DNA of 35,869 nucleotides, from contig JBNGIQ010009382.1 of assembly GCA_049999765.1 (NCBI GenBank), forward strand, positions 152,925 to 188,793, given 5' to 3'. Under the pieces are notes generated by a model. It did no database searches. It saw nothing but the letters and a program-made list of their open reading frames with translations, and was not told the origin of the DNA. Within the stretch, counting starts at the first letter, position 1. Every line of letters starts with the position of its first letter. Below are positions 1-11,900 of the stretch, one piece after another. The DNA is from Phaeoceros laevis (lineage: Eukaryota > Anthocerotophyta > Anthocerotopsida > Notothyladales). Position numbers and translations under genes: made by a program.

Positions 1-257
1 GCACGCGGCGGTAGAGCGCACTAGTTTAGTGAAAGCAGTCACAACATTTGGTGGGAGCATGGCATTCAGCAGCTGAGCTCGGGTTAGTTGTAAGGCGTTG
101 GTGGCCGCAATGTGCAACCACCCAAATTTTTGAAAGAAGGAATTCATGCCGCGGATGGAAGGTTGTTTGATGAAGAAGAAGAAGAAGAAACTTTAGTACG
201 TGCCAGTGGGTCCAATTGAACTAGACAAATTCGTAACGCAGTGAGACTGAGCAGTCC

Positions 258-331
258 GACCGCATAGCGCAGTGGATTAGCGCGTTTGACTTCGGATCAA
301 AAGGTCGTGGGTTCGACTCCCACTGTGGTCG
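258..331 (+). tRNA. tRNA-Arg (anticodon UCG)
   Basis: A complete 74-nt cloverleaf can be drawn. The acceptor stem GACCGCA pairs with TGTGGTC (one G-U pair). The D stem is GCGC/GCGC, and the anticodon stem TTTGA/TCAAA holds the loop CTTCGGA, giving anticodon TCG. The T stem GTGGG/CCCAC holds the loop TTCGACT, and the discriminator base is G. Internal A and B boxes are present, and a TTTT run at 373-376 could end pol III transcription. It decodes CGA arginine codons. There is no intron and CCA is not encoded, as expected for a nuclear gene. Confidence 0.96.
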
Positions 332-860
332 TGGGCTTGCAACTGAATCTCACGAGGTTGAGCCGTAGACGATTTTGTCGTTGCCGATAACTTTTTGTGT
401 TCCGATAGTTAAGCTTCTATTTTTTCATGTGCCGTGGGAGCAGCGTAAACTTGCGAGCATTTGAAATGTTAATGTTGGGTAGTGTGTGGCCAAAATAGGC
501 TTGAGCGCACATGGTTTGCAGTGAAGAGTGGTGATTACTGGTGCAGCGAGCGGCTTTGGTGGACATGCCCCGCAAATAGCAGCGTGGTCTCACGTTCCTT
601 GCCTCCATCGATCCATGGCCAGCCTACATATACTGGCTAGCTAGCGCTAGCCGTCCACAGCCTCATGAATCCGACTTCTTATTTGGAAGGTCGACTGTGA
701 ATTCGACTGCCTGCCGGTGTGACTGCTCTCAACAGGATCATATTTGAGGCATCTCTCGGCTTGCGATCGCGGCCATTGATGACACAGTAGGCGGGCCTAG
801 CCAGGCCTCTTCCAACCTTGGGAGCTAGCCAGCTACACCGCTCCACAGGTCTGCGGATCG
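332..860. other. Intergenic region and expansin 5' flank
   Basis: I see no convincing gene between the tRNA and the expansin start codon. The stretch around 622-632 (tacatatactg) could serve as a TATA element for the expansin gene. Its distance of about 230 bp from the ATG would leave a long 5' UTR, so this is only a suggestion. The antisense open frames here show no family resemblance. Confidence 0.4.
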
Positions 861-2245
861 ATGGCGAGCGGCAGATGGGCTGTTTTGGGAGTGCTTGTGA
901 TGGCGTTGGTGGCGCTCCAGATGACTGAGGTGGCCAGTGCGTCGGAGTTGAAGCCCCGGCCGCGGCCGGGCGGGAACTCGAAGAAGCCTTCCACAGTGGT
1001 TCCCGATGATCATCACAAGAGCCTTCTGCCGCCGGGGCTGCAGCAGAAGAAGCCGGTGCTGCCGCCGGGGCTGAAGAAGAAGAAGCCGGTGCTGCCGCCG
1101 GCGCCCAAGCCCAGCACGCTCATTCCTCTCAAACCCAAGAAGCCGGAGCTGCCTCCGAAGCAGCAGAAGAAGCCTACCAAGCCCGCCGTGCAGTTGCCTC
1201 CCAAGAAGAAGAAGCAGCTCACTAAGCCCGCGGAGCTGCCTCCGAAGAAGAAGGTGCCGGTGGAGCTGCCTCCAAAGAAGAAGTTGCCGGTGGCGCTGGC
1301 CAAGCAGAAGAAGCCGACGCTGGCGCCGGCGCCGGCAGGCTCCAATGGATTGAGCGGAGCCGAAGCTGCAGATGAGCTGAACGCGCTTCCGGGCCTGCCC
1401 AATCTGCCCGACCTGCCGTTCAACCCGCTGGCGCCGTTCCAGAGCGGGCCGTGGCTCAACGACGCCCACGCCACCTTCTACGGCGACGACACCGGCGCAG
1501 AGACCATGGGTGGGGCGTGTGGCTACGGAGACCTGTTCGCCCAAGGCTACGGGCTGCAGACCACCGCGCTGAGCGAGGTGATGTTCAACAACGGCTACGG
1601 GTGCGGCGAGTGCTACGAGATGAGGTGCGCCGGCAGCAGATGGTGCAACGCGGGCGCGTCCAGCATCACGGTGACCGCCACCAACCTGTGCCCGGCGGAC
1701 TGGTCCAAGCCCAGCGACGCCGGCGGCTGGTGTAACCCGCCCCGCAAACACTTTGATCTCTCCAAGCCCGCCTTCCTCGCCATCGCTCAGGAGGTGGCCG
1801 GCATCGTCCCCGTCGCGTACCGAAGGTAACCTGCAAGGTTCCTTGCCTTGATCAAACATTCGATTACACCTCTCATTTGGACCGCCTGAAGACCAGTACA
1901 TCGATTGATTGATTGATTGAGTGAAATTTATGTCGCAGAGTGCCGTGCATCAAAGTGGGAGGCGTCCAGTTCAGCATCTTCGGCAACCAGTGGTGGCACC
2001 TGGTGCACATCACCAACGTGGGCGGTGCCGGGGACATCGACACGGTGGCCATCAAGGGCTCCAACACCCAATGGTTGGACATGACGCGCAACTGGGGCGC
2101 CACCTACCAGATTTTCCAGTCGCTGGTGGGCCAGGCCCTCTCCTTCAGAATCACCTCCAAGACGGGCCAGGTGCTCACGTCCTGGAACGTGGCTCCTCCG
2201 ACATGGCAATTCGGCGTCACCTACGTCGGAAGCCAGTTCCCTTGA
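861..2245 (+). CDS. Alpha-expansin with Lys/Pro-rich N-terminal extension
   Basis: Two exons, 861-1825 and 1939-2245, encode 423 aa. The intron (gtaacc...tcgcag) splits an Arg codon just before VPCIK, giving VAYRR|VPCIK. Residues 1-27 are a signal peptide. Residues of about 30-160 are a Lys/Pro-rich tract with repeated PPKKK, LPPG and ELPPK motifs. The double-psi barrel domain starts near residue 196 (GPWLNDAHATFYG) and has the family's conserved Cys residues, the GGWCNPP alpha-type insertion and the HFD motif at 297-299. The second exon is the CBM63-like domain with NVGGAGDI, SMxRNWG-like and NVAPxxWQFG motifs. Expansins loosen cell walls at acidic pH without hydrolysing them. Typical alpha-expansins are about 250 aa, so the extra 165 residues are unusual. 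They resemble a proline-rich wall-protein segment. The start was chosen because it gives the only signal peptide. Confidence 0.93.
1898..1920. repeat. GATT microsatellite in the expansin intron
   Basis: Four to five GATT units lie near the 3' end of the expansin intron, about 20 bp before the acceptor. This is a simple repeat with no visible function. Confidence 0.7.
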
Positions 2246-2876
2246 CGACCAATTCATGAATTCATGAGTGTTCGAACGAGTTTGAACACCAATTGATTTA
2301 TCAATTGCTTCTTCAAAATTAGATTTTTTCTTTTAGGAGCCCTGGAATTACTTTGAACCTACAGCTTTTCTAGCTTCCTCAGATTCATTCATGAAGGTCA
2401 TGTAAGTGACCCTCTTGAAACATGCGTGTTGTATGATGATCAATATGTTCCCTACTTGGGAGCTTTGCAATTTCACAACCTTAGCTTTGAATTATTAATT
2501 GGTCTCCAGGGACATCTTGCAGCTCTAGATAGGCCTGCAGGTCGCCACCATCTGGAGTTGCTTCCTGTACACCTACCTAGGACACTCCTGGAGAGGGTCT
2601 CTTGGAACTGGTCACAGCTCCTGTCGAATGCCACAAGGCAAGCTTACAAGTGCAGCTTAATTGTGCACTAGATTTGAATTAGGATTGTCGATTCCTCTTC
2701 TGCACAAGAGGTGATGATAAATATTGCTCAACTTCCAGGATTCACATGCACCCGGGCTCAGCATTAATATTGAATACCTGCCTGGCCAGGTGCCAGGTGA
2801 TCAATTTTATTTCTAGTAGAATACGTAAGACTGTTCGAAATCAGACCTGCGACAAACCAAACATACATGTTAGGAA
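2246..2876. other. Convergent intergenic spacer
   Basis: This lies between the stop codons of the expansin and gamma-glutamyl hydrolase genes, so it should hold both 3' UTRs. It is AT-rich in places. Short open frames are present but none resembles a known protein. I see no RNA gene or clear repeat. Confidence 0.5.
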
Positions 2877-5032
2877 TCAACAGAGCAACCATGACCCCGG
2901 CTTGTCAGGCCAGTTGGGATTATTATCAAGGAGCAAGATAGGAATGCACCCATCCTTGCCGGAGTAGATCGGGTCGTAGTTGTAGATCAGAAATTCTTCT
3001 TCCTCAGCAGAAGACGCTGGCTTGCGACCTGATTTTCGACATTGGCTGGTGGCACCAGGTAAAGAGGATGCAAGTAAGTCAGTAATGCACTTCACAGCAG
3101 AAACCAGACAGGCAGGCAAGCAGGTATGAATGTAGGTATATGCAGACTCATGTAGGTATGCAAGCTTGCTGCATGCCAGATTACAGAAAACAAAAAGAGG
3201 GACCTGTAGCAAGCAACTATGTGGGTTTGGTGGAACAAACCCACATATACTAGTAGTATGACAAAATAACTACTTACTTGATGAAGAAGTTTGCAGCTGC
3301 TTGAGTGACTTGGATCGCATCAGCACTGTGAGGAATGGTGGCCACCCCCCACTCGAATGCGTTCTTCTGTGTTGCAACATGTCGTTCAAACAATGGTCAG
3401 CACCAAAACTACATGGATCATTTATAACCCCACAAACACTACTGCAGACTAGTGTAACCGCAGGTCTCAACATCATATGAGCTTGGCCTGCGCTGCTTCA
3501 CACATTCTTAGCTACCTCTGGATGCCACTGAATCGCAGTCACTGGATATTTGTACGCCTCTGCAGTTGACACGTAAACCTGTGCAATTTACATTAAAAAA
3601 TTGGTCCCAGGTTGGAGCCCCTCCCGTAAAAATTTGAATACAAGCCGGTGTCATCTCTCAACTTCATTCAGCCCACACCTTGTTGTTTTGATCGGGGGTG
3701 ACGGTCAGCACTTCAAAAAAGCTTGATAGTGCACTCGTCTTGGCGAACTTCTCAGGTGTAAGACCATACTGTTCAAACGGATGTCAACTTGGTCAGTGAC
3801 AAACAACACAACTGTAGCATGCACAGAAAGGTGATATCAGAAAGGAAAGCTAGGCTAACCTTGTGATTTTCCATTGCAAGGTCCTGCTTGCTTATCTTGT
3901 CAAGGACATCACTGGGGAGCCTAGCATTGTCATTATCAGCAAGGACTTGTAAGCAGCCAGTCAGCACCTGGAACAGCTTCGGCAACACTGCTCAAGTACT
4001 GTGGATGACCTCAACGGCTGCTGGACTTAAACCCTACCACTTGAACATGTTCCTTTCTTTGGCCCAATCACCCTGGAACACCAAGGGAGCAGGTTGCTGT
4101 ATTGCCACAAACTCCTCAAGGATGTCATGGTCCTGAACATGTCAAAAATCCCATATCCAATACCACTGTCATTAGTATGTGTCTTCACGAAGCTTACACG
4201 TGAGTTTCCCCCATGCATGCCAAGGTTGCTGATGCAGGAACAAGAATACCTGGCTTAGGATGATGCTCAGAAGCTCGAATCCCAAACACGTTCCCCACAC
4301 AGGAAAATAGTCTCCCTTGTCATTTGCAGCGATGGCCATCTGATGATCCATTTGGAAAACAAAAAAAACAGTTTTAGGTCTTCAAACTTCCACCAGCGTT
4401 TGCAGGACTGCGGAATACATATCTATCAGCTCGAGTGCACAAGGGATTCATGAACGATTTTGAGGAATTCAACTTACCTTGAACAGCTTCTCTGCTGTGC
4501 GGTAGAAAGGGCCATCCTCGAGAGACGCGCCTCCACCAGGTAAAAGGATCCCATTGATCGCCGCAAACTTCTGCAAGGTCAACAACCTTCAAGGAGTTAA
4601 AGAACTGAAAGCTTGGGGGTGTGCAAGACCAGTTGGCAGCGGGATAAATCTTCCCACCGTTTCCAGAATTTCCTCAGGCTCGTTGTAAATCAGAGGGACA
4701 ACTCGTCCACCAGCACTCTCCACAAACTTGACGTACGAGGCAGCGATGTAGGATATGGTGGAGTCCTCTGGGTTGTCGGGATACAATTTGTGAATAATTC
4801 TTTTTCCATCCCCGTCCCCGGGCTGCGACAAAATTCCTATGAGTGGTCTGTACGTCAGAGCAGGCAACTCGTTTTCCAAGAACGGACTTGGCCTCTCTGT
4901 GGGCTGTTCAATGAAGTGCCGAGTTCCATCCGGTAGCAGCCGTATCGCAACTGCATCCCAGACTGGAAAGAATAAAAGAACTAATCGGAACGTTAGCCCA
5001 AGGAAGGATTGTCCGGAGGCCATCTGCCGCAT
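2877..5032 (-). CDS. GGH: Gamma-glutamyl hydrolase (folate polyglutamate hydrolase)
   Basis: Nine exons join in frame with GT-AG introns: 5032-4658, 4570-4478, 4339-4250, 4132-4038, 3920-3860, 3768-3679, 3578-3516, 3366-3278 and 3045-2877. They encode 374 aa. Residues 1-29 form a signal peptide, which suits a vacuolar or secreted enzyme. Family blocks are RPLIGILSQPGD, SYVKFVESAG, GILLPGGG, FPVWGTCLGFE (nucleophile Cys about 174), MENHKYGLTPE, VYVSTAEAYKYPV and IQWHPEKNAFEWG (catalytic His about 287). The C-terminus has the plant-like LIYNYxPxYSGKDG ending. The enzyme is a class I glutamine-amidotransferase-fold peptidase that removes glutamates from folylpolyglutamates and so controls folate retention. 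The exon 1 donor (ACG|gtggga) and the last acceptor are inferred from reading frame and homology. All other junctions are clear. Confidence 0.93.
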
Positions 5033-5671
5033 CGCCAGGGTGGGGACAGGCGTTGTTGATTTGATGAATTCAAGGCTTCATGCTCAGAGGGGAGCTCACT
5101 TGGTTTCTACCTGGAAGCGCAATCTGCCTTGAGAGCCTTCCAGGGCAAATGCTGGAGCAATTCCCCATTCACATGGTATGAACTCATAACAGAAAGGGTA
5201 GCCGCAACGCCATCCAGATTTCCAATTTAGTACAGAACGGACGAATGGTAGCGCGCGAGAAGCCCGGCAGGTGGCGCATTCGCTTGAAGGCCATCTCGCC
5301 GCCTTGCGACAGCTGTACATACTGTCTTTGCAAATCTAGATTCAGTGAATAAACTTCGGAGTCCGTGTTCAGAGAACAGAGAATCCAACTTCCTGTTGGG
5401 GCTGTGGGCGCACTTCGCATGGGACAAAACAGCCCCTGACATCACATGGCCCGGTATGAACCCGGACTCATTTACCCATAGTTAGTCTACGCAGAAAAGC
5501 AGAAAGCCAAAAGGCCAGAGAGGTTTTCAACAGACACTGATAAGTGATGTTACACCAAGAATACGGTGCTTGTTAAGTTGAACTCTTCTGTGATACGGCT
5601 GGAATCCGCAATGCATCAAAACCGAGATACTGTTACCGATGAAAATGTTGCTTTCACAGGCAGGTGCAACT
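5033..5671. other. Spacer between RPL26 3' end and GGH 5' end
   Basis: Both neighbours read leftward, so this holds the RPL26 3' UTR and the GGH promoter and 5' UTR. Overlapping antisense frames of 60-78 codons (5096-5445) show no recognisable motif, and I do not call them genes. No TATA box or repeat stands out. Confidence 0.45.
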
Positions 5672-6639
<968 letters not shown>

Positions 6640-6701
6640 CTTGACGAGCAGCGTGAGCTCAGGCGATTGTCCGCGCCAGAGACCCGGGAGCGAACGCTGT
6701 T

Positions 6702-6707
6702 TGGGCC
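6702..6707 (-). promoter_or_regulatory. Site II (GCCCA) element upstream of RPL26
   Basis: TGGGCC on the plus strand (GGCCCA on the minus strand) lies 63-68 bp upstream of the RPL26 start codon. GCCCA/site II elements, bound by TCP factors, are common in plant ribosomal protein promoters and in growth-linked genes. It also lies in the APC11 upstream region. Function is inferred from motif and position only. Confidence 0.45.
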
Positions 6708-6874
6708 AAAAGACTGAACATCTAGGGCTCGGCAACCTTTAGGGCTCGGGTTAAACTAATCGCCGGTACCTAGTTCGAGTCCCGTTTTCAAACTTTGTGC
6801 TCCTTCCGTCTCGCGGCAGAGCTCGAGTGCTTGAGTGAAGAAGAGCAGATGCACTCGCCGCAAAACAGCCCGCC

Positions 6875-7517
6875 ATGAAAGTGAAGATCCTCAGTATCCC
6901 GCCTAGAAAGTTTCCTTTCAATGCATGCTTGGGGAGTTGCTAGACCTCTACTTCGTGAATTGAATGGCAAAAGTCTGTCTTTGTTTCCTTGACCAGGTGC
7001 CCTGCTCGATTCTGCTACGATGCGTAAACAGAGTACGCAGTCCCCCATTCTGTTTATCGATTCTAGGATTGCACTTGCCGCTTGTATGCTGGTTGCCTGT
7101 CGGGTGAGGTGCATTTGGCGTTTTGTAGGATACAGCTTGCTTGCAAATTTTCCAGGTTGGCTGTTGTTGCAGGTGGCATGGTGTTGCATCATGGACGTGG
7201 ACACTGGACTCCAACGACGACGCGTGTGGAATCTGCAGGATGGCCTTTGACGGATGCTGCCCTGATTGCAAAATGCCAGGGGATGACTGCCCGCTCAGTA
7301 GGTTTCTGTCGTAACATTTGCAATCCAGACAATCCAGAAATGCTGGGAATGCAACCCTGGTCTAACACTGCTGGTGCTGTGTGCTTTTCTCTCTGCAGTC
7401 TGGGGTGCTTGCAACCACGCCTTTCATCTGCATTGCATCCTGAAGTGGGTGAACTCTCAGAGCCCTCGACCTCACTGCCCTATGTGCCGACGTGAGTGGA
7501 AATTTAGGGGGGGGTAG
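6875..7517 (+). CDS. APC11: Anaphase-promoting complex subunit 11 (RING-H2)
   Basis: The exons encode MKVKIL (from 6875), then WHGVASWTWTLDSNDDACG through DDCPL (7173-7297), then IWGACNHAFHLHCILKW to REWKFRGG and stop (7399-7517). This gives about 87 aa, the family's usual size. The RING-H2 ligands are visible: CGICR, CCPDC, CNHAFHLHC and CPMCR. APC11 is the catalytic RING subunit that recruits the E2 to the APC/C, which ubiquitinates cyclins and securin. The second intron is standard. The first junction is not: the expected AGG codon of MKVKILR-WH needs either a non-GT donor after CTCAG, or an alternative donor at AGAAA|gtttcc that inserts a few residues. The sequence GTATCC at 6894-6899 resembles a U12-type donor. 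Identity is sure; exon 1's end is not. Confidence 0.88.
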
Positions 7518-7719
7518 ACTGACGAAGGTCTCTGGGGTATCCCTGGCAGTGCAACGCAATGCTATGTTACGTGAACAGCAGCGATAGGATGACAAGCCAG
7601 TGATGCAAAAGGTTGCAAACGTGATTATTCCGTCACAAGACGAAATGCATGGTAAAGATAAACGCCCCCAAAAAGTTTTTCTGTTGCAATAGGACATGAA
7701 TCCTTGTGCCGTAAATGAC

Positions 7720-8775
7720 TCAAGAACGTCCAATCCCCCAAACCCTAATCTGTCCATCGGTGTATCCGCTGAAAAGGGTACTGCCATCTGCACTCCAGTT
7801 CAGGCTGGTGCAGTATGGGATCTGCAAGACAAACAAGGCAACCAATTCGAATTTGAGAACCTCCGATAGAAAGAGATGAGATGAGTACGGCAGAATTGAG
7901 GGCCAATAGAACAGTTTGTGAGGTACCTGGGCTTTCTTGCTGCCAACGAACACATCCGGCCGAAGTTCATCCACAATGCTCTTGCTTTCAAGGTCCCAGA
8001 TCTTGATGCACTGCTGCGTGGCGGCACAGAGCCAGTACCTGTTGGGGCTGAAGCAAAGGGCATGAATGATGTCCCCAGCGTCCAGAGAGTAGAGACGCTT
8101 TCCCTCAGCAAGATCCCACAGCATAGCTACTCCGTCCTTTCCACCGCTAGCGCAGAGGGAGCCGTCGGGAGATACTGTGACGGTCTCGATGTAGCCGGTG
8201 TGGCCGGCGAGTGTGGTGCGCAGCTTGCAGTTGGTGAGATTCCACACCTTCACATGCTTGTCCCAGCCCCCAGACACAATGACCGGGTTGGCTGTGACGG
8301 GGGAGAAGCGGACGCAGCTAACCCAGCCTGAGTGCGCGTCGGAGTCCTGGATGGTGTACTTGCACTCTCCGAGGGTATTCCACAACTTGATGGTCTTATC
8401 CCGGGAACCCGATACGATCTGCCGGTTGTCTGCGGAGAAGGCAACGCTGAGCACATCCTTGGTGTGGCCGACAAATCGGCGGGTGGTTGTGCCGGTGTTG
8501 AGATCCCACAGGCGCAGCGTGCCGTCCCAGGAGCCAGACAGCGCGAACTGCCCGTCAGAGGAGATCACCACATCCTGCACGAAGTGGCCATGGCCTGTCA
8601 GTCTCCTGCGTGCAAAGCCGTAGTTGCCGTCCTCCCGCGTCAGAGTCCACACGATGATAGACTTGTCCCGCGAGGAGCTAAGAATGAGGTCCGGGTTGTC
8701 CAGGGGGCAGGCGATTGCTGTAACCCAGTTGCTGTGACCCTTCAACGTGCCCCGCAGCACCAAAGTTTCCGCCAT
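7720..8775 (-). CDS. RACK1: RACK1 / guanine nucleotide-binding protein beta-like
   Basis: Two exons, 8775-7927 and 7821-7720, encode 316 aa, which is the family length. Seven WD repeats are visible, with hallmarks [68 protein letters not shown] and [18 protein letters not shown]1 is a WD40 scaffold on the 40S subunit near the mRNA exit channel, and it also acts in hormone and stress signalling. The start MAETLVLRG was chosen because it matches family N-termini; an upstream in-frame ATG at 8862 would add 29 atypical residues. The 105-nt intron has no in-frame stop and is a multiple of three. Confidence 0.97.
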   Translation of the reverse strand: MAETLVLRGTLKGHSNWVTAIACPLDNPDLILSSSRDKSIIVWTLTREDGNYGFARRRLTGHGHFVQDVVISSDGQFALSGSWDGTLRLWDLNTGTTTRRFVGHTKDVLSVAFSADNRQIVSGSRDKTIKLWNTLGECKYTIQDSDAHSGWVSCVRFSPVTANPVIVSGGWDKHVKVWNLTNCKLRTTLAGHTGYIETVTVSPDGSLCASGGKDGVAMLWDLAEGKRLYSLDAGDIIHALCFSPNRYWLCAATQQCIKIWDLESKSIVDELRPDVFVGSKKAQVPHKLFYWPSILPYSSHLFLSEVLKFELVALFVLQIPYCTSLNWSADGSTLFSGYTDGQIRVWGIGRS

Positions 8776-8872
8776 GCCTGCTGTTTTTTCCTCCTCCCCG
8801 GATCGCACTGCGCGAAGAGGCTTAGATTTGCTCCCTCCCACCCTTTGTTCCCGGAGAGGCATTCAGAACTTA

Positions 8873-8880
8873 TTAGGGTT
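8873..8880 (-). promoter_or_regulatory. Telo-box between RACK1 and the RRM gene
   Basis: TTAGGGTT (AACCCTAA on the minus strand) lies about 100 bp upstream of both divergent start codons. Telo-boxes are typical promoter elements of plant translation genes, and RACK1 is a ribosome component. Assigning it to RACK1 is an inference; the RRM gene could share it. Confidence 0.5.
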
Positions 8881-8977
8881 AGGTTCCCGCAAAGATTCTG
8901 TCAATCCCCGTGCTTAGGTATGATTGCTTTCACGTTGGTTCCTTGACGCTGTTGAATGCTGCTCAACCCTGGCCAAG

Positions 8978-11900
8978 ATGCGGGCAGCTGGGGCCAGGCG
9001 ATGGAAGTCTCTGGGGAATGTGGTGTTTGCACGAAGATTTGCAGCAGATGCGTACACAGGACCTTCCTGGGGACAGAATGCCGCTCCAGCTAATTACGGA
9101 TCTGCCTACCCAGGTGCCGGGGGTGAAGGTGGATTTCAAGTCGGAGGTTCATTCGCCAGGCAGGGAGATGGAGATCAGGCTCCGCAACAGACCGTTTCTG
9201 GCAGGCAGAACTACGGTGTGCATGGCAGTCAGTCCGGGGCTGGCAATGTGGTGCCGCAAGGGGAAGCCAGGAACGGTTTTTCATATGAAGGTGCTGCGTC
9301 GCAGCAGCTCGGAGCTGGTTTTCAGGGTGAGGGTGCGCAAGGCAGCCAGTATGGGGCAGGGAATCTAAGGCAAGGCGAGGTCGGACATGGTTTTCCTTAC
9401 GGAGCTGGCACACAGCAGAACATTCAGCATCTTGGTTCTAGCAGTGGTGCGCAGGGGTCTCAGCAGTCGACAGGAAATGTGAGGCAACTAGACAGCGGTT
9501 ACGGCTTTCCGTATGCAGGTGCTGGCATTCACCTGAATGATGCGCAGCGTCCTGGAGTTGGGCAAAGTGATGCTTTGCACGGAAGCCAGTTTGGGGCAGG
9601 CAGTGTGATGTCAGCTAGTAGCGGATATGGCGTTCCGCAATCTGAGAATGGGCTCAGGGATGTACAAGGCAGTGGAGCTGTAGAGTACCCTAATACCGGC
9701 TCATTCGGGTCGCAGCTCCCGCAGCAGGGTTATGGACCGCAAAATGCAGGTGCTCACAGCTCTAGTCAAAGGGATGGTGCCCATTTCCGGCCCCTGAGCG
9801 ACCAGAGGCAGATGGAGGCTGCACCGAGGCCTCAGCTTCAGAATGGCCCTGACTCATTCGCATCCTTCAACAGACCCCGAGCAGGGCAGCGAGAACGATC
9901 TCCTTCGCCTCCTCCGTACAGTCAGTCTGGTGACTCTAGCTCTGGATCGTTGGGCTTTCAAGGTAGCAGGCAAGAAGTATCAGGTCAGAACAATTTGCGC
10001 AACTCAGTATCTTATACTCTGAACGGCAGGCCTCTGGATGGAGGATCCAACTCGCCAACAATCACGACGTCCAATCAGGCCAGTGAATCCGGAGGGGCGC
10101 AGTCGAGCCCTGCGTCAAGCGGGTGGAGGGCTCCCAATGCTCCTTCAGCACCTGCTCAGACTTCAGATCACTCTTCCTTCTCCGCAACTGGAAGAGCTGG
10201 ACGCGCAGCGCAAAATCTGCAACTTTCTGTGTCGAGTGGGAGAGAAATTAGGCCTCCTGCTGTTACTCGAAATGGGAATAGTGAACCTACCTCCCAATCT
10301 TTCCCGTTCACTGCCTCCCAATCTTTCCCCTCTTCTGGAGATGGAAACCTTTGGCAGAGCTCCCCTCCACAGTCGAACAGGCTTCTTGTTGAAGACATGA
10401 AGTCCCCCGCATTTCCGTCACGGAATCAGTCGAGTGAATCTCAACGAACCTCGGCATTTTCAGGTAATGGGCAACCCGAAGGAGGCCCTCCCTCCGAATC
10501 CTCAAGTGATGACCGCCAGAGGTCCCCAAGCTTTGCGGCAGTCGCTCCAAGTAGTCATGCTGGAAGCAACCCTTCTTCATTGGCAGAGGTTTCTCCGCTT
10601 CCCTATGCTGGTATTGTGCCTGGTGGCTTGTCTAGTCACACCCGTGATCAACAGTTGGACAACCCAGTGCCGAGTGCAAGGCCGCATGAGAGTGGTCGGA
10701 CTGCACCGCCATTCATTCAGGACGTTGTGAAGGGTCTCAGTAGAAGTGCTTCTACCCCGCCTCTATCTGAGCAATCCATGCCCCCTGTGCCTCCGTTAGT
10801 TCTGCAAGGTGCTCCTTCAGCTGGTGTGCCAAGTAAGGTCTTTACGCTTTTCTTTCTTCTCTCCTTCAATGATGCATCACTGCCACTCCAACTGTCTATT
10901 TCCTGCGACAGGATTTATCTTTAGACATGGGCAAATTGAGCTAGATTGGACAGGTCACGTTGCCTTTCACAGAGGCATCGCTGAGAACTTCGATATGTCC
11001 CCGTGTTTGTTGTCTTGGGAACTGAAGAGTGTCTCGTTTGTCTGGTACAGGGAAGGTTTTAGCACGTCTCTCAAATGCTCCCAGGTTTGCTCTGAAGTCG
11101 GATATCGTTTCCTACTTCGAAGGTTGCAATTTGAAAGAGGAGGATGTGGAGTTTCTTTACGATGACAATTACCGACTAAGATTTATGTACGGTGTTATGG
11201 ACGCCATTACGTGTTTAACATTCTGTTTTCTTTTTCCATAACCTCATACTTCTGCTGTGGAATTTTTATGCACATGTGATGCCTACCCGGAGAATTGCTA
11301 TGATGCAGACACATAGATTTTGACTCTCAGGACATATTTGGAATTGCCCTGAAGACGCTGAGCGCCAAAGGCCGGTTTGGAGGAAAATTTATGAAACTAG
11401 AGCAAGTAAGATCCCTTCCTTGGCCTACACAGTTTTCACCTTCGTTTCTGCTGACTCGGCTGACGTGGCCAGCATCACCTGCTTTCACAGGATTCACCCA
11501 TTGAGCTAGACAGAGTAAACCTCACAGTGCAATCTCTTCGAGGTCATGGGGTACTTTCTACTGCTGTGATAATTGCTGCTGGGTTGACCAACTGTATAGT
11601 TGAAGGAGAAAATGTGGTGGCTATTACATTCAGCTGTTTAACTCTTGTGTACAGCGTTATGTTGGATATCATCTGAGAGGCTGCTCCTGTTACTGTCATT
11701 TATTCACTTCGTTTCAAGGGATAAATAAATGAAGGAAACAGTAGAATTATTGGACCACGCTTCATTTATTACACTAAGGTCCCAGTGGTTGTTGGTGTTG
11801 CTGCCAGCTGAACAGAGTCTCTAATGCTTCTTCGTTGTGATGGGCAGTTACTGATGCAGAACCTGCCCTCTGATGTCGTGATGGAGGACGTGGATAAGTT

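Noticed and set aside
171-190. GAA-rich run upstream of tRNA-Arg
   Set aside because: A short simple repeat of a kind common in plant DNA, with no sign of function.
825-1901. A 358-codon minus-strand open frame across the expansin gene
   Set aside because: It is the antisense shadow of a GC-rich coding exon. Its Arg/Leu-rich composition and lack of motifs fit that, while the plus strand encodes a clear expansin.
5096-5445. Overlapping minus-strand frames of 72-78 codons between GGH and RPL26
   Set aside because: No motif, no splice pattern and three frames open at once. This is more likely 5' flank of GGH.
10913-11050. A possible extra exon in the RRM gene starting after gcgacag
   Set aside because: It is open in a compatible phase, but I found no suitable donor before 11051, and the protein it adds has no RRM likeness. 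Direct joining of 10832 to 11051 keeps frame.
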